From Metapseudomonas otitidis (lineage in GTDB: Bacteria; Pseudomonadota; Gammaproteobacteria; Pseudomonadales; Pseudomonadaceae), in contig NZ_FOJP01000020.1 in the NCBI RefSeq assembly GCF_900111835.1, positions 78,549 through 142,548 on the forward strand: a stretch of DNA of 64,000 nt, given 5' to 3'. The notes beneath the pieces were generated by a model, which worked only from the letters and a program-made list of their open reading frames with translations, was not told the DNA's origin and did not search any database. Positions within the stretch are counted from its first letter, which is position 1; the number at the start of each line of letters is the position of its first letter. This document shows positions 1 through 11,827 of this stretch, piece after piece. The translations under genes and the position numbers were made by a program.

Positions 1-904
1 GCAGGGCATCCAGGCAGGCGATGGCGCGCTCGGCATAGTCGCGGGCGAGGCGGGCGGTGTAGTCGAGGGCGCCGGCGGCTTCCACGGCTTCGCGGATGCC
101 TTCCAGGTCCTGGCTGCCGCCTTGCTGGATGGCCTTGCGGACCAGTGCGGCCTGCTCGGGGCTACCGTCACGCATGGTGACGATCAGCGGCAGGGTCGGC
201 TTGCCTTCGGCGAGGTCGTCACCGACGTTCTTGCCGAGGGTGGCGGCGTCGCCACGGTAGTCGAGCAGGTCGTCCACCAGTTGGAAGGCGATGCCCAGGT
301 AGTCACCGAAGGTCCGCAGGGCTTCGGCCTGGGCTTCGCTGGCGCCGGCGAGTACGGCGGCACTGTGGGTGGAGGCCTCGAAGAGCATCGCGGTCTTGCC
401 GCGGATGACTTCCATATAGGTCTCTTCAGTGGTACTGGCGTCGCGGATCTTCGACAGCTGCAGCACTTCACCTTCGGCGATGACGCGAGTGGCCTGGGAA
501 ATGATGCGCATCACCGGCATGGAGCCCAGCTCGACCATCATTTCGAAGGAGCGCGCGTAGAGGAAGTCGCCCACCAGTACGCTCGGCGCGTTGCCCCACA
601 GGGCATTGGCGGTGGAGCGGCCGCGACGCAGGCCCGAGGCATCGACGACGTCGTCGTGCAGCAGGGTGGAGGTGTGCAGGAATTCGATGGTGGCGGCCAG
701 CAGGCGCAGCTGGTCGCCGCCGAACCCGAGGGCATTGCCGCTGAGCAGGACCAGCAGCGGGCGCAGGCGCTTGCCGCCGGCGGAGACGATGTAGTCGCCG
801 ATTTTCTCGACCAGGGGTACGCGGGAGGTGAGTTGCCGACGGATGATGTCGTCGACTGCGGTAAAATCGTCCGCCACCACGCGGTAGAAGGCCTGGGGTT
901 GCAT
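1..904 (-). CDS. ispB: Octaprenyl diphosphate synthase IspB, 3' end cut off by window
   Basis: Trans-polyprenyl diphosphate synthase that builds the ubiquinone side chain from farnesyl-PP and IPP in the cytoplasm. Read on the minus strand from the ATG at 904-902, the protein begins MQPQAFYRVVADDFTAVD and continues with a KRLRPLLVLL segment typical of the family. The first DDxxD prenyl-binding motif is encoded near 640-660. About 301 codons are present and no stop is reached, so roughly 20 C-terminal residues lie outside the window. It is divergent from rplU, the standard Pseudomonas arrangement. Confidence 0.93.
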   Translation of the reverse strand, partial: MQPQAFYRVVADDFTAVDDIIRRQLTSRVPLVEKIGDYIVSAGGKRLRPLLVLLSGNALGFGGDQLRLLAATIEFLHTSTLLHDDVVDASGLRRGRSTANALWGNAPSVLVGDFLYARSFEMMVELGSMPVMRIISQATRVIAEGEVLQLSKIRDASTTEETYMEVIRGKTAMLFEASTHSAAVLAGASEAQAEALRTFGDYLGIAFQLVDDLLDYRGDAATLGKNVGDDLAEGKPTLPLIVTMRDGSPEQAALVRKAIQQGGSQDLEGIREAVEAAGALDYTARLARDYAERAIACLDAL

Positions 905-983
905 CAGCGAGGGGTGCTCCTTTGAGAATGCGCGGCATGCTAGGGGGCGGGTAGGGGGCTGTCAAGGCAAGCCCCGCCGGTGC

Positions 984-1012
984 TTGCGCGGCTTTTGCAG
1001 CTTGCGTACAAT
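984..1012 (+). promoter_or_regulatory. Sigma-70 promoter of rplU-rpmA
   Basis: TTGCGC (984-989) and TACAAT (1007-1012) are separated by exactly 17 bp. The predicted start near 1019 leaves a leader of about 130 nt before rplU. It lies in the ispB/rplU divergent gap (905-1148), which holds no gene. The assignment rests on the match to consensus only. Confidence 0.6.
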
Positions 1013-1148
1013 CGCGGCCCCTGAACTTCCTTGGGCATTTCCCTGCCTTACGCAATTGCACGGGTTCCAGTTCCGGCCCCATGCAGCCATGCCGACCCAT
1101 TCCTCTTTCTATAAAGCGTCGGGTGAGCAGGTTTAACGGAGAAAATCC

Positions 1149-1460
1149 ATGTACGCAGTTATCGTTACCGGCGGCAAGCAGTACAAAGTCGCTGAAGGTG
1201 AATTCCTGAAGATCGAGAAGCTGGAAGTCGCCACTGGCGAATCCGTGACTTTCGATCGCGTTCTGCTGATCGGCAATGGCGACGACGTGAAAATCGGCGC
1301 TCCGGTTGTCGATGGCGCCAAAGTGGTTGCCGAAGTGGTCTCTCAAGGCCGTCACGACAAGGTTCGCATCATCAAGTTCCGTCGTCGTAAGCACCACATG
1401 AAGCGTCAGGGCCACCGCCAGTGGTTCACTGAAATCAAAATCACCGGCATCCAGGCCTAA
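1149..1460 (+). CDS. rplU: 50S ribosomal protein L21
   Basis: Large-subunit protein that binds 23S rRNA. The 103-residue product opens [18 protein letters not shown] and carries the basic signature [16 protein letters not shown] near residues 75-90, both diagnostic for L21, and it has normal length. AACGGAGAAAATCC before the ATG is a good ribosome-binding site. It is cotranscribed with rpmA 24 nt downstream, from the promoter at 984-1012. Confidence 0.98.
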   Translation: MYAVIVTGGKQYKVAEGEFLKIEKLEVATGESVTFDRVLLIGNGDDVKIGAPVVDGAKVVAEVVSQGRHDKVRIIKFRRRKHHMKRQGHRQWFTEIKITGIQA

Positions 1461-1484
1461 TTTCCTTTTTGGAGGATTTGACTC

Positions 1485-1742
1485 ATGGCACACAAAAAAG
1501 CTGGCGGTTCTACCCGCAACGGTCGCGACTCAGAAAGTAAACGCCTTGGCGTGAAACTGTACGGCGGCCAGGTCATCAAGGCCGGCAACATCATCGTTCG
1601 TCAGCGTGGCACCAAGTTCCACGCCGGCGTTGGCGTTGGCCTGGGCAAGGACCACACCCTGTTCGCGAAAGTGGACGGCGTTGTGAAGTTCGAGGTCAAA
1701 GGCGCCTTCGGTCGCAAGTACGTGAGCGTCGTCGCGGCCTAA
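1485..1742 (+). CDS. rpmA: 50S ribosomal protein L27
   Basis: Large-subunit protein whose flexible N-terminus reaches the peptidyl-transferase centre. The 85 residues begin [16 protein letters not shown], the conserved L27 N-terminus, with [20 protein letters not shown] following. It starts directly after methionine plus AHKK, with no Firmicute-type cleaved extension. GGAGGATTTG precedes the ATG. It is second in the rplU operon and is followed by a terminator. Confidence 0.98.
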   Translation: MAHKKAGGSTRNGRDSESKRLGVKLYGGQVIKAGNIIVRQRGTKFHAGVGVGLGKDHTLFAKVDGVVKFEVKGAFGRKYVSVVAA

Positions 1743-1757
1743 TCGCGATCTCGCTGC

Positions 1758-1787
1758 AAAAGCCCTGTCTCGCGACGGGGCTTTTTT
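1758..1787 (+). terminator. Rho-independent terminator after rpmA
   Basis: AGCCCTGTC and GACGGGGCT form a 9-bp stem (one G-U) with a TCGC loop, preceded by A residues and followed by six T's. It separates rplU-rpmA from obgE, though readthrough is possible. Confidence 0.85.
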
Positions 1788-1795
1788 GTTTCTGA

Positions 1796-3100
<1,305 letters not shown>

Positions 3101-3183
3101 TGACCGCGCCTTCGGGCGCACCGGATGATCGCCATAGGCTGTGCGCCATGGGCCGCACGGCTTTCTAGCTAAGGTTGGAAGAT

Positions 3184-4302
3184 ATGCGGGACAAGGTGAC
3201 TGGCGCGCAGCGCTGGGTGGTGAAGATCGGCAGTGCTTTGCTGACCGCTGATGGACGTGGCCTCGATCGCGATGCCATGGCGGTGTGGGTGGAGCAGATG
3301 GTGGCGCTGCGCAATGCGGGCGTCGAACTGGTGCTGGTGTCGTCCGGCGCGGTAGCGGCGGGCATGAGCCGGTTGGGCTGGAACACCCGCCCGAAGGCCA
3401 TGCACGAGCTGCAGGCTGCGGCTGCCGTCGGCCAGATGGGGCTGGTGCAGGCCTGGGAATCCAGTTTTGCCGAGCACGGCCGTGGCACCGCCCAGATCCT
3501 CCTGACTCACGACGACCTTTCCGACCGCAAGCGCTACCTCAATGCGCGCAGCACCCTGCGTGCGCTGGTCGACCTGGGCGTGATTCCCGTCATCAACGAG
3601 AACGACACGGTTGTCACCGATGAGATCCGCTTCGGTGACAATGACACCCTGGCGGCCCTGGTGGCCAACCTGGTGGAGGCGGACCTGCTGGTCATCCTCA
3701 CCGACCGCGATGGCATGTTCGATGCCGATCCGCGTCACAACCCCGATGCCCAGCTGATTTTCGAAGCGCGTGCCGATGACCCGGCGCTGGACGCCGTGGC
3801 GGGTGGCACCGGTGGCGCGCTGGGGCGCGGTGGCATGCAGACCAAGCTGCGTGCAGCGCGCCTGGCGGCGCGCTCCGGGGCGCATACGATCATCGTCGGT
3901 GGCCGTATCGAGCGCGTGCTGGATCGCCTGAAGAGCGGCGAACGCCTGGGTACGCTCCTGGCGCCCGAGCGCGGCATGCTGGCCGCCCGCAAGCAGTGGC
4001 TGGCCGGCCACCTGCAGACCCGCGGCACCCTGGTGCTGGATGCGGGGGCGGTGAAGGCGCTGCGTGCCGATCACAAGAGTCTGCTACCGGTGGGTGTGAA
4101 GGCGGTGCAGGGCAGCTTCCGTCGGGGTGAGATGGTGGTCTGTGTCGACCCCGAAGGGGGCGAGGTGGCGCGTGGCCTGGTGAACTACAGCGCTCTGGAA
4201 GCGCAGAAGATCATTGGCCAGTCGTCCGAGATGGTGGAGAAGCTGCTGGGCTATGTCGGTGAGCCCGAACTGGTGCACCGGGACAACCTGGTCCTGGTCT
4301 GA
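3184..4302 (+). CDS. proB: Glutamate 5-kinase ProB
   Basis: Phosphorylates L-glutamate in the first step of proline synthesis. The 372-residue protein has an amino-acid kinase domain ([11 protein letters not shown] at the N-terminus, [41 protein letters not shown]) and a C-terminal PUA domain from about residue 275 ([26 protein letters not shown]). [11 protein letters not shown] is the conserved start, so the ATG at 3184 was chosen over an in-frame codon at 3175. Length matches Pseudomonas orthologues. It is followed 12 nt later by creA. Confidence 0.97.
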   Translation: MRDKVTGAQRWVVKIGSALLTADGRGLDRDAMAVWVEQMVALRNAGVELVLVSSGAVAAGMSRLGWNTRPKAMHELQAAAAVGQMGLVQAWESSFAEHGRGTAQILLTHDDLSDRKRYLNARSTLRALVDLGVIPVINENDTVVTDEIRFGDNDTLAALVANLVEADLLVILTDRDGMFDADPRHNPDAQLIFEARADDPALDAVAGGTGGALGRGGMQTKLRAARLAARSGAHTIIVGGRIERVLDRLKSGERLGTLLAPERGMLAARKQWLAGHLQTRGTLVLDAGAVKALRADHKSLLPVGVKAVQGSFRRGEMVVCVDPEGGEVARGLVNYSALEAQKIIGQSSEMVEKLLGYVGEPELVHRDNLVLV

Positions 4303-4314
4303 CGAGGAGGTGTC

Positions 4315-4779
4315 ATGAGGCTTCTGAAGGGATTGCTGGCGGCCGTGGCCGCGATGCCGTTGCTGGTGGCGGCCGAGGAGATCGGCTCGGTCTCCACGGT
4401 GTTCAAGTGGCTGGGGCCCAATGACAAGATCGTCATCGAGGCGTTCGACGATCCCAAGGTGGAAGGGGTGACCTGCTACCTGTCGCGAGCCAAGACTGGT
4501 GGCGTGAAAGGTGGCCTGGGTCTGGCCGAGGATCGCGCGGAGGCTTCCATTGCCTGTCGGCAGGTGGGGCCGGTGCGTTTCACGGCTGAGCTGAAGGATG
4601 GCGAGGAGGTGTTCAAGGAGCGCACCTCGCTGGTGTTCAAGACCATGCAGGTGGTGCGCTTCTTCGATCGCAAGCGCAACACGCTCGTCTATCTGGTCTA
4701 CAGCGACCGGATCATCGAGGGCAGTCCGCAGAATGCGGTGACGGCCATTCCGATCATGCCCTGGCCGAACAAGCCCTGA
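4315..4779 (+). CDS. creA: CreA family periplasmic protein
   Basis: Small secreted protein of unknown biochemical role. The 154-residue product has a Sec signal peptide ([20 protein letters not shown]) and the CreA core: [18 protein letters not shown], a conserved [15 protein letters not shown] segment and the paired cysteines C56 and about C83. GAGGAGGTGTC is a strong ribosome-binding site. It is 12 nt after proB and probably in the same transcript, ending at the terminator at 4791-4815. Confidence 0.88.
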   Translation: MRLLKGLLAAVAAMPLLVAAEEIGSVSTVFKWLGPNDKIVIEAFDDPKVEGVTCYLSRAKTGGVKGGLGLAEDRAEASIACRQVGPVRFTAELKDGEEVFKERTSLVFKTMQVVRFFDRKRNTLVYLVYSDRIIEGSPQNAVTAIPIMPWPNKP

Positions 4780-4790
4780 GTCAACGATGG

Positions 4791-4815
4791 AAAGCCCGGT
4801 TCGCCGGGCTTTTTA
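4791..4815 (+). terminator. Terminator after creA
   Basis: AAAGCCCGG-TTCG-CCGGGCTTTTT hairpin, placed 11 nt after the creA stop and ending in a T tract. Confidence 0.85.
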
Positions 4816-4852
4816 TTGCCTGGCGGATGTGCAGTGCCAAATCGCGGGCAAT

Positions 4853-4880
4853 AAAAAACCGGCCATCAGGCCGGTTTTTC
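4853..4880 (-). terminator. Bidirectional terminator, 3' of rpsT
   Basis: Perfect AACCGGCC/GGCCGGTT stem with ATCA loop, flanked by A's on the left and T's on the right, so it can act in both directions. It lies 15 nt beyond the rpsT stop on the minus strand and backs up the creA terminator. Confidence 0.85.
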
Positions 4881-4894
4881 GTACAAGAACGAGC

Positions 4895-5170
4895 TTAGGC
4901 AGCAGCCTGGCCCAGCGCCTTGATGTGCGCGTTCAGGCGGCTCTTGTGACGAGCGGCCTTGTTCTTGTGGATGATGCCTTTGTCGGCCATGCGGTCGATG
5001 ACCGGTACAGCAGCGGTGTAGGCTGCTTGAGCCTTGGGCAGGTCCTTGGCGTCGAGCGCCTTGACTACGTTTTTGATGTAGGTACGGACCATGGAGCGCA
5101 GGCTGGCGTTATGGCTACGACGCTTCTCAGCCTGTTTCGCGCGTTTTTTGGCAGAAGGTGTATTGGCCAC
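4895..5170 (-). CDS. rpsT: 30S ribosomal protein S20
   Basis: Primary 16S rRNA-binding protein. The 91-residue basic helical product reads (M)[17 protein letters not shown], ending GHIKA-like [13 protein letters not shown]. The start is GTG at 5170-5168, because ANTPSAKK must be the N-terminus and GAGGAG sits 7 nt upstream. A longer ATG reading frame exists but would add 21 unrelated residues. The non-ATG start is reminiscent of E. coli rpsT, which uses UUG for autoregulation. It is divergent from murJ. Confidence 0.97.
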   Translation of the reverse strand: MANTPSAKKRAKQAEKRRSHNASLRSMVRTYIKNVVKALDAKDLPKAQAAYTAAVPVIDRMADKGIIHKNKAARHKSRLNAHIKALGQAAA

Positions 5171-5404
5171 CGTCAAGCTCCTCGGAAACTGGGGGGATAC
5201 GAACAAATAAGGCCGCGAATCATGCCGATGCACTGTGGCGATGTCAAGGGCGGTTGAGTGCCCTTGCCGTGGCGGGCGACGAGCGTGCAGCGTGATTTCT
5301 TCGCTGCGCAGCTCTACACTCGCGCGCTCCGGGGCTGCCCGGGCGTCGGCTTCTGCGGTCGCGCATTCTTTCCTTCGGCCTCCTGGGATGCAAGCTTTTA
5401 CGTC

Positions 5405-6943
5405 ATGAATCTGCTCAAGTCGCTGGCCGCCGTCAGCTCCATCACCATGCTGTCGCGGGTACTGGGCTTCGTTCGCGACACCATCGTGGCACGTGCCTTC
5501 GGTGCCGGCATGGCCACGGATGCCTTCTTCGTCGCCTTCAAGCTGCCCAACCTGCTGCGGCGGATCTTCGCCGAGGGGGCCTTCTCCCAGGCCTTCGTCC
5601 CGATCCTGGCGGAGTACAAGAGCCAGCAGGGCGAGGAGGCGACCCGGACCTTCATCGCCTACGTGGCGGGGCTGCTGACCCTGGCGCTGGCGCTGGTCAC
5701 GGCGCTGGGCATTCTTGCGGCGCCCTGGGTGATCTATGCCACCGCTCCCGGCTTCACCGACACCCAGGAGAAGTTCGAGCTGACCACCGACCTGTTGCGG
5801 GTCACCTTTCCCTATATCTTCCTGATCTCGTTGTCGTCACTGGCGGGTGCGGTGCTGAACACCTGGAACCGCTTTGCGGTGCCGGCCTTCGTGCCGACGC
5901 TGCTGAACGTGGCGATGATCGTCTTTGCGGTGTTCCTCACGCCTTATTTCCATCCGCCGGTGATGGCGCTGGCCTGGGCGACCCTGGCGGGCGGGCTGGC
6001 CCAGTTGCTGTTCCAGCTGCCGGCGCTCAAGCGCATCGGCATGCTCGTGCTGCCGCGCCTGAACCTGCGCGATACCGGCGTCTGGCGGGTGCTGAAGCAG
6101 ATGGGGCCGGCCATCTTCGGGGTCTCGGTGAGCCAGATCTCGCTGATCATCAACACCATCTTCGCGTCCTTCCTGGTAGCCGGCTCGGTGTCCTGGATGT
6201 ACTACGCCGACCGCCTGATGGAGCTGCCCTCCGGTGTGCTTGGCGTGGCGCTCGGCACCATCCTGCTGCCGTCGCTGGCCAAGACCTACGCCAATGACGA
6301 CCGCACGGCCTATTCCGAGCTGCTGGATTGGGGGCTGCGCCTGTGCTTCCTGCTGGTGCTGCCCTGCGCCCTGGCGTTGGCGCTGCTCGCCGAGCCGCTG
6401 ACGGTTTCGCTGTTCCAGTACGGCAAGTTCACCGCCCATGACGCGCTGATGACCCAGCGCGCGCTGATCGCCTACGCCGTCGGTCTGCTCGGGATCATCC
6501 TGGTGAAGGTCCTGGCGCCTGGCTTCTATGCCCGGCAGAACATCCGCACCCCGGTGCGTATCGCCCTGCTGACCCTGGTGGTGACCCAGTTGCTCAACCT
6601 GGTGCTGATCGGGCCCTTGCAGCATGCCGGCCTGGCCCTGGCCATCGGGCTGGCGGCCTGCCTCAACGCGGCGTTGCTGTTCTGGCAACTGCGCCGGCAG
6701 CGTCTTTTCCTGCCACAGCCGGGCTGGGGCGTGTTCCTGCTCAAGCTGCTGGTAGCGGTTGCGGTGATGGGGGCGGTCCTGGTGCTGGGCGCTGCCTGGC
6801 TGCCGGCCTGGGACAGCGGTGGCATGCCCGAGCGTCTGGCGCGGCTGATGCTGCTGGTGGTCGCCGGGGCGGGCAGTTATTTCGCCACCCTGGCGGTGCT
6901 GGGTTTCCGCCTCCGCCACTTCGCCCGACGGGCTGTCCGATAG
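5405..6943 (+). CDS. murJ: Lipid II flippase MurJ (MviN)
   Basis: Inner-membrane MOP-superfamily flippase that exports lipid II for peptidoglycan synthesis. The 512-residue product has about 14 hydrophobic segments and begins [22 protein letters not shown] with [12 protein letters not shown] and FRLPN-like [20 protein letters not shown], the MurJ signature. ATG 5405 was chosen over an upstream frame extension to 5258 that lacks homology. The gap 5171-5404 upstream contains no gene and should hold the rpsT and murJ promoters. Confidence 0.96.
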   Translation: MNLLKSLAAVSSITMLSRVLGFVRDTIVARAFGAGMATDAFFVAFKLPNLLRRIFAEGAFSQAFVPILAEYKSQQGEEATRTFIAYVAGLLTLALALVTALGILAAPWVIYATAPGFTDTQEKFELTTDLLRVTFPYIFLISLSSLAGAVLNTWNRFAVPAFVPTLLNVAMIVFAVFLTPYFHPPVMALAWATLAGGLAQLLFQLPALKRIGMLVLPRLNLRDTGVWRVLKQMGPAIFGVSVSQISLIINTIFASFLVAGSVSWMYYADRLMELPSGVLGVALGTILLPSLAKTYANDDRTAYSELLDWGLRLCFLLVLPCALALALLAEPLTVSLFQYGKFTAHDALMTQRALIAYAVGLLGIILVKVLAPGFYARQNIRTPVRIALLTLVVTQLLNLVLIGPLQHAGLALAIGLAACLNAALLFWQLRRQRLFLPQPGWGVFLLKLLVAVAVMGAVLVLGAAWLPAWDSGGMPERLARLMLLVVAGAGSYFATLAVLGFRLRHFARRAVR

Positions 6944-6991
6944 CGGGGTTGTGCCCTCCGGAGAGCGGCTTTGCGACACGTCAGACGTGCC

Positions 6992-7020
6992 TGTTGTGAT
7001 GGCGCGGCTGTGCGTATAAT
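6992..7020 (+). promoter_or_regulatory. Promoter with perfect TATAAT upstream of ribF
   Basis: A perfect -10 TATAAT lies at 7015-7020, with a weak -35 (TGTTGT at 17 bp or TTGTGA at 15 bp). It is 29 bp before the ribF ATG and probably drives the ribF-ileS-lspA-fkpB-ispH operon. Confidence 0.5.
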
Positions 7021-7048
7021 CGGCCACTTTGTGAACAAGACGTGTGCT

Positions 7049-7987
7049 ATGCAGCTGGTCCGAGGTCTTCATAACCTGCGGCCCCGATCCGGGGGCTGCG
7101 TTGCCACAATCGGCAATTTCGACGGCGTCCACCGGGGTCACCAGGCCATTCTCAAGCGCCTGCGCGAACGCGCGGCCGAGCTGGGCGTACCCAGCTGCGT
7201 GGTGATCTTCGAGCCCCAGCCCCGTGAGTTCTTCGGCCCCGATACCGCCCCCGTCCGCCTGACGCGCCTGCGCGACAAGCTTGAGCTGCTGGCTGGCGAG
7301 GGCGTGGATTTCGTCCTGTGCCTGGCGTTCAACCGGCGCTTGCGCGAGCTGTCCGCTGCCGAGTTCGTCCATGCGGTGCTGGTGGAAGGGCTGGGCGTGC
7401 ATCACCTGGAGATCGGTGACGACTTCCGCTTCGGCTGTGATCGCGCCGGAGACTTCGCCTTCCTCCAGGCCGCCGGGGAGGCCGAGGGCTTCACCGTCGA
7501 AGCCGCCGCCACCGTTGAACTGGATGGCATGCGGGTCAGCAGCACCCGTGTCCGCGAGGCCCTGGCCGCCGCCGACTTCCCGCTGGCCGAGCACCTGCTC
7601 GGGCGGCCCTTCAGCATCACCGGCCGTGTCCTGCATGGCCAGAAGCTGGCCCGGCAGCTCGGCACGCCGACTGCCAACGTGCAACTCAAGCGACGCCGCG
7701 TACCGCTCTCCGGGGTTTTCCTGGTCAGCGTGGAGCTGGATGGCCAGCGCCGGCCCGGTGTCGCCAACATCGGCGTGCGCCCCACCGTGAAAGGGGATGG
7801 CAACGCCCACCTGGAAGTGCACCTGCTGGATTTCGCCGCGAACCTCTACGACCGGCGTATCAGCGTCACCTTCCACCGCAAGCTGCGCGAAGAGCAGCGA
7901 TTCGCCTCCCTGGAGGCCCTCAAGTCGGCGATCGACGCGGACGTCGCCGCAGCCCGTGCCTATTGGCAGGGCGCCCACCTTCAATGA
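7049..7987 (+). CDS. ribF: Bifunctional riboflavin kinase / FMN adenylyltransferase
   Basis: Makes FMN and then FAD from riboflavin. The 312-residue product has an N-terminal nucleotidyltransferase domain (IGNFDGVHRGHQAIL, then FEPQPREFF and RLTRLRDKLELL) and a C-terminal riboflavin kinase domain from about 185 (GRVLHGQKLARQLGTPTAN, FHRKLREEQRFASLEAL). ATG 7049 gives the conserved MQLVRGLHNLRP start. It is first gene of the operon, 15 nt before ileS. Confidence 0.97.
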   Translation: MQLVRGLHNLRPRSGGCVATIGNFDGVHRGHQAILKRLRERAAELGVPSCVVIFEPQPREFFGPDTAPVRLTRLRDKLELLAGEGVDFVLCLAFNRRLRELSAAEFVHAVLVEGLGVHHLEIGDDFRFGCDRAGDFAFLQAAGEAEGFTVEAAATVELDGMRVSSTRVREALAAADFPLAEHLLGRPFSITGRVLHGQKLARQLGTPTANVQLKRRRVPLSGVFLVSVELDGQRRPGVANIGVRPTVKGDGNAHLEVHLLDFAANLYDRRISVTFHRKLREEQRFASLEALKSAIDADVAAARAYWQGAHLQ

Positions 7988-8002
7988 TGAGCCTGGACTG
8001 AC

Positions 8003-10834
8003 ATGACCGATTACAAAGCGACCCTCAACCTGCCGGAAACGGCATTTCCGATGAAGGCCGGTCTTCCCCAGCGTGAGCCGGAGACCCTGCAGCGCTGGGA
8101 CTCCATTGGGCTCTATCAGAAGCTGCGCCAGATCGGTGAGGGCCGCCCCACGTTCATCCTCCACGATGGCCCGCCCTACGCGAACGGCGAGATCCACATC
8201 GGCCACGCGCTGAACAAGATCCTCAAGGACATCATCGTCCGCTCCAAGACCCTGGCCGGCTACGACGCGCCCTACGTGCCGGGCTGGGACTGCCATGGCC
8301 TGCCCATCGAGCACAAGGTGGAGACCACCCACGGCAAGAACCTGCCGGCGGACAAGGTCCGCGAGCTGTGCCGCACCTACGCCGCCGAGCAGATCGAGCT
8401 GCAGAAGGCCGACTTCATCCGCCTGGGTGTGCTGGGTGACTGGAGCAACCCCTACAAGACCATGAACTTCGCCAACGAAGCCGGCGAGATCCGTGCCCTG
8501 GCCGAGATGGTCAAGGGCGGCTTCGTGTTCAAGGGGCTGAAGCCGGTCAACTGGTGCTTCGACTGCGGTTCGGCCCTGGCCGAGGCCGAGGTGGAGTACA
8601 AGGACAAGCAGTCCGACGCCATCGACGTTGCCTTCCCGGTGGAAGACGCCGACAAGCTGGCTGCCGCCTTCGGCCTGGCCAGCCTGCCCAAGCCGGCCGC
8701 CATCGTGATCTGGACCACCACCCCCTGGACCATCCCGGCCAACCAGGCGCTGAACGTCCACCCCGAATTCGAGTACGCCCTGGTGGACACCGGCGCTCGC
8801 CTGCTGGTGCTGGCGACCGAACTGGTGGAGTCCTGCCTGGCTCGCTACGGCCTCGAAGGCCAGGTAATCGCCACCGCCAAGGGCGAGGCGCTGGAGCACA
8901 TTCGCTTCCGCCATCCGTTCTACGAGCGCTTCTCCCCGGTCTACCTGGCCGAGTACGTCGAGCTGGGCGCCGGCACGGGCGTGGTGCACTCGGCGCCGGC
9001 CTATGGCGAGGATGACTTCCGCTCCTGCAAGAACTACGGCATGAGCAATGACGACATCCTCAGCCCGGTGCAGAGCAATGGCGTGTATGTGGCCGACCTG
9101 CCGTTCTTCGGTGGCCAGTTCATCTGGAAGGCCAACCCGGCCATTGTCGCCAAGCTGGAAGAAGTGGGCGCGCTGCTCAAGCACGAGGCGATCAAGCACA
9201 GCTACATGCACTGCTGGCGCCACAAGACCCCGCTGATCTATCGCGCTACCGCCCAGTGGTTCGTCGGTATGGACAAGCAGCCCAACCAGGGCGGCACCCT
9301 CCGCGAGCGTGCCCTGGCGGCCATCGAGCAGACCCAGTTCACCCCGGCCTGGGGCCAGGCGCGCCTGCACAGCATGATCGCCGGCCGTCCTGACTGGTGC
9401 ATCTCGCGCCAGCGCAACTGGGGCGTGCCGATCCCGTTCTTCCTGCACAAGGCCACCGGCGAGCTGCACCCGCGCACCGTCGAGCTGATGGAGGAAGTGG
9501 CCAAGCGCGTCGAGCAGCAGGGCATCGAGGCCTGGTTCAAGCTGGAGCCGGCCGAGCTGCTGGGCGACGAGGCCGGTGACTACGAGAAGATCCTCGACAC
9601 CCTGGACGTCTGGTTCGATTCCGGCACCACCCACTGGCACGTGCTGCGTGGTTCGCACCCGCAAGGCCACGCCAGCGGTCCGCGTGCGGACCTCTACCTG
9701 GAAGGCTCCGACCAGCACCGCGGCTGGTTCCATTCCTCGTTGCTGACCGGCAGCGCCATCGACGGCCATGCGCCCTACAAGGGCCTGCTGACCCACGGCT
9801 TCACCGTGGACGAGCGCGGCCACAAGATGTCCAAGTCCCTGGGCAACACCGTGGCGCCGCAGAAGATCAACAACACCCTGGGCGCCGACATCCTGCGCCT
9901 GTGGGTTGCGGCCACCGACTACTCGGGCGAGATGGCCGTTTCCGACCAGATCCTGCAGCGCAGCGCCGACGCCTACCGGCGTATCCGCAACACCGCGCGC
10001 TTCATGCTGGCCAACCTCAACGGCTTCGATCCGGCCCGCGACCTGCTGCCGCCGGAGCAGATGCTCGACCTCGACCGCTGGGCGCTGGACGCCGCTGCGC
10101 GCCTGCAGGACGAGATCCTCGAGGCCTATGGCGAGTACCGCTTCTGGAACGTCTACTCGAAGCTGCACAACTTCTGCGTGCAGGAGCTGGGCGGTTTCTA
10201 CCTCGACATCATCAAGGACCGTCAGTACACCACCCGTGCCGACAGCGTGGCCCGTCGTTCCTGCCAGACCGCGCTGTTCCACATCACCGAGGCGCTGGTG
10301 CGCTGGATCGCGCCGATCCTGGCCTTCACCGCCGAGGAGATCTGGCAGTACCTGCCGGGCGAGCGCAACGAGTCGGTCATGCTGAACACCTGGTACGAGG
10401 GCCTGGCCCGCCTGCCGGAAGGTTTCGCCCTGGATGCGGCCTACTGGACCCGCGTCATGGCGGTTAAGGGGGCGGTCAACAAGGAGCTGGAGGCCCTGCG
10501 TTCGGCCAAGGCCATCGGTGGCAACCTGCAGGCCGAAGTCACCCTGTTCGGCGACGACGCCCTGCAGGCCGACCTGGCCCGGTTGGGCAACGAGCTGCGC
10601 TTCGTGCTCATCACCTCCACCGCTGAAGTCCGCCCGGCGGGCGAGGCGCCGGAGCAGGCCGTGGCCACCGAGGTGCCAGGCCTGAAGCTGCGCATCCTCA
10701 AGTCCGAACACGCCAAGTGCGGCCGTTGCTGGCACCACCGTGCGGACGTCGGCACCCACGCGGCACACCCGGAGCTGTGCGGTCGTTGCGTGGAGAACAT
10801 CGAAGGCGCCGGTGAGGTTCGCCACCATGCCTGA
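8003..10834 (+). CDS. ileS: Isoleucyl-tRNA synthetase
   Basis: Charges tRNA-Ile and edits valine. This 943-residue class I synthetase has the HIGH motif in [15 protein letters not shown], the KMSKS loop in [10 protein letters not shown], a CP1 editing domain ([15 protein letters not shown]) and a C-terminal zinc site (CGRCWHHR ... CGRCVENI). Its length is normal for the bacterial form. The stop overlaps the lspA start by 8 nt (ATGCCTGA), implying translational coupling. Confidence 0.98.
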   Translation: MTDYKATLNLPETAFPMKAGLPQREPETLQRWDSIGLYQKLRQIGEGRPTFILHDGPPYANGEIHIGHALNKILKDIIVRSKTLAGYDAPYVPGWDCHGLPIEHKVETTHGKNLPADKVRELCRTYAAEQIELQKADFIRLGVLGDWSNPYKTMNFANEAGEIRALAEMVKGGFVFKGLKPVNWCFDCGSALAEAEVEYKDKQSDAIDVAFPVEDADKLAAAFGLASLPKPAAIVIWTTTPWTIPANQALNVHPEFEYALVDTGARLLVLATELVESCLARYGLEGQVIATAKGEALEHIRFRHPFYERFSPVYLAEYVELGAGTGVVHSAPAYGEDDFRSCKNYGMSNDDILSPVQSNGVYVADLPFFGGQFIWKANPAIVAKLEEVGALLKHEAIKHSYMHCWRHKTPLIYRATAQWFVGMDKQPNQGGTLRERALAAIEQTQFTPAWGQARLHSMIAGRPDWCISRQRNWGVPIPFFLHKATGELHPRTVELMEEVAKRVEQQGIEAWFKLEPAELLGDEAGDYEKILDTLDVWFDSGTTHWHVLRGSHPQGHASGPRADLYLEGSDQHRGWFHSSLLTGSAIDGHAPYKGLLTHGFTVDERGHKMSKSLGNTVAPQKINNTLGADILRLWVAATDYSGEMAVSDQILQRSADAYRRIRNTARFMLANLNGFDPARDLLPPEQMLDLDRWALDAAARLQDEILEAYGEYRFWNVYSKLHNFCVQELGGFYLDIIKDRQYTTRADSVARRSCQTALFHITEALVRWIAPILAFTAEEIWQYLPGERNESVMLNTWYEGLARLPEGFALDAAYWTRVMAVKGAVNKELEALRSAKAIGGNLQAEVTLFGDDALQADLARLGNELRFVLITSTAEVRPAGEAPEQAVATEVPGLKLRILKSEHAKCGRCWHHRADVGTHAAHPELCGRCVENIEGAGEVRHHA

Positions 10835-11333
10835 GGCCCGTTTCGGTCGGCTGGGCTGGCTGCTGCTGAGCGTCCTGGTGTTCCTGCTGGACCAGGGCAC
10901 CAAGTGGGCAGTGCTGGACCTGATCCCCAAGCACACCCGCATCACGGTGATCCCCGGCTGGTTCGACTGGACCCACGTCTACAACACCGGCGCTGCCTTC
11001 AGCTTCCTGGCGGACAGCTCGGGCTGGCAGCGCTGGCTGTTCGCGCTCATCGCCATCGTGGTGAGCGGCGTGCTGGTGGTCTGGCTCAAGCGCCTGAAGG
11101 CCGACGAAACCTGGCTGGCCATCGCCCTGGCCGCCGTGCTCGGTGGCGCGTTGGGCAACCTGTACGACCGCGTGGTGCTGGGCCACGTGGTCGACTTCCT
11201 CCTGGTGCACTGGCAGGACCGCTGGTATTTCCCGGCGTTCAACCTCGCCGACACCGCGATCACCCTCGGCGCCATCATGCTGGCGCTGGATATGTTCAAG
11301 ACGAAGAAGTCCGGAGAAGCCGCCCATGACTGA
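10827..11333 (+). CDS. lspA: Lipoprotein signal peptidase (SPase II)
   Basis: Inner-membrane aspartyl protease that cleaves prolipoproteins. The 168 residues hold four transmembrane segments and both catalytic aspartates, in [15 protein letters not shown] and [11 protein letters not shown], plus the [10 protein letters not shown] motif. The ATG at 10827 lies within the ileS end. Its own stop overlaps the fkpB start by 8 nt (ATGACTGA). Confidence 0.97.
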   Translation: MPEARFGRLGWLLLSVLVFLLDQGTKWAVLDLIPKHTRITVIPGWFDWTHVYNTGAAFSFLADSSGWQRWLFALIAIVVSGVLVVWLKRLKADETWLAIALAAVLGGALGNLYDRVVLGHVVDFLLVHWQDRWYFPAFNLADTAITLGAIMLALDMFKTKKSGEAAHD

Positions 11334-11778
11334 GTCCCTCGCCACCGAGCTGCGCATCGGCCCGGACCGTGAAGTGACGCTGAACTTCGCCATCAAGCTG
11401 GAGAACGGCGACGTGGTCGACAGCACCTTCGGCAAGCAGCCGGCCACCTTCAAGGTCGGCGACGGCAACCTGCTGCCGGGCTTCGAGAACGCGCTGTTCG
11501 GCCTCAAGGCCGGTGACCGCCGCGAACTGCCCATCACCCCCGAGCAGGGTTTCGGCCAGCCGAACGAGCAGAACGTCCAGGTCATGCCCCGTGGCCAGTT
11601 CCAGGACATGGAGCTGTCCGAAGGCCTGCTGATCATCTTCAACGACGCCGCCAACGCCGAGTTGCCCGGTGTCGTGAAGGCCTTCGACGCTGACCGCGTG
11701 ACCATCGACTTCAACCACCCGCTGGCCGGCAAGACGCTGTGCTTCGAGGTGGAAATCCTGGCGGTTCGCCCGCTCTGA
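11326..11778 (+). CDS. fkpB: FKBP-type peptidyl-prolyl isomerase (SlpA/FkpB)
   Basis: Cytoplasmic FKBP/IF-domain prolyl isomerase and chaperone. The 150-residue product contains [38 protein letters not shown] and an inserted IF domain ([18 protein letters not shown]), matching SlpA rather than a larger FkpA. It sits between lspA and ispH, the conserved gammaproteobacterial context. Confidence 0.95.
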   Translation: MTESLATELRIGPDREVTLNFAIKLENGDVVDSTFGKQPATFKVGDGNLLPGFENALFGLKAGDRRELPITPEQGFGQPNEQNVQVMPRGQFQDMELSEGLLIIFNDAANAELPGVVKAFDADRVTIDFNHPLAGKTLCFEVEILAVRPL

Positions 11779-11827
11779 TCCGTTTCCCGACAGGGGAGGG
11801 CGGCCGGCAGGCCTGGAGGTAACAAGC

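Noticed and set aside
5837..10945. 1702-codon open frame on the minus strand across murJ-ribF-ileS
   Set aside because: It is antisense to well-recognised genes, has no ribosome-binding site, and its protein is low-complexity (Gly/Ala/Val/Gln/His rich). It is a by-product of high-GC codon use.
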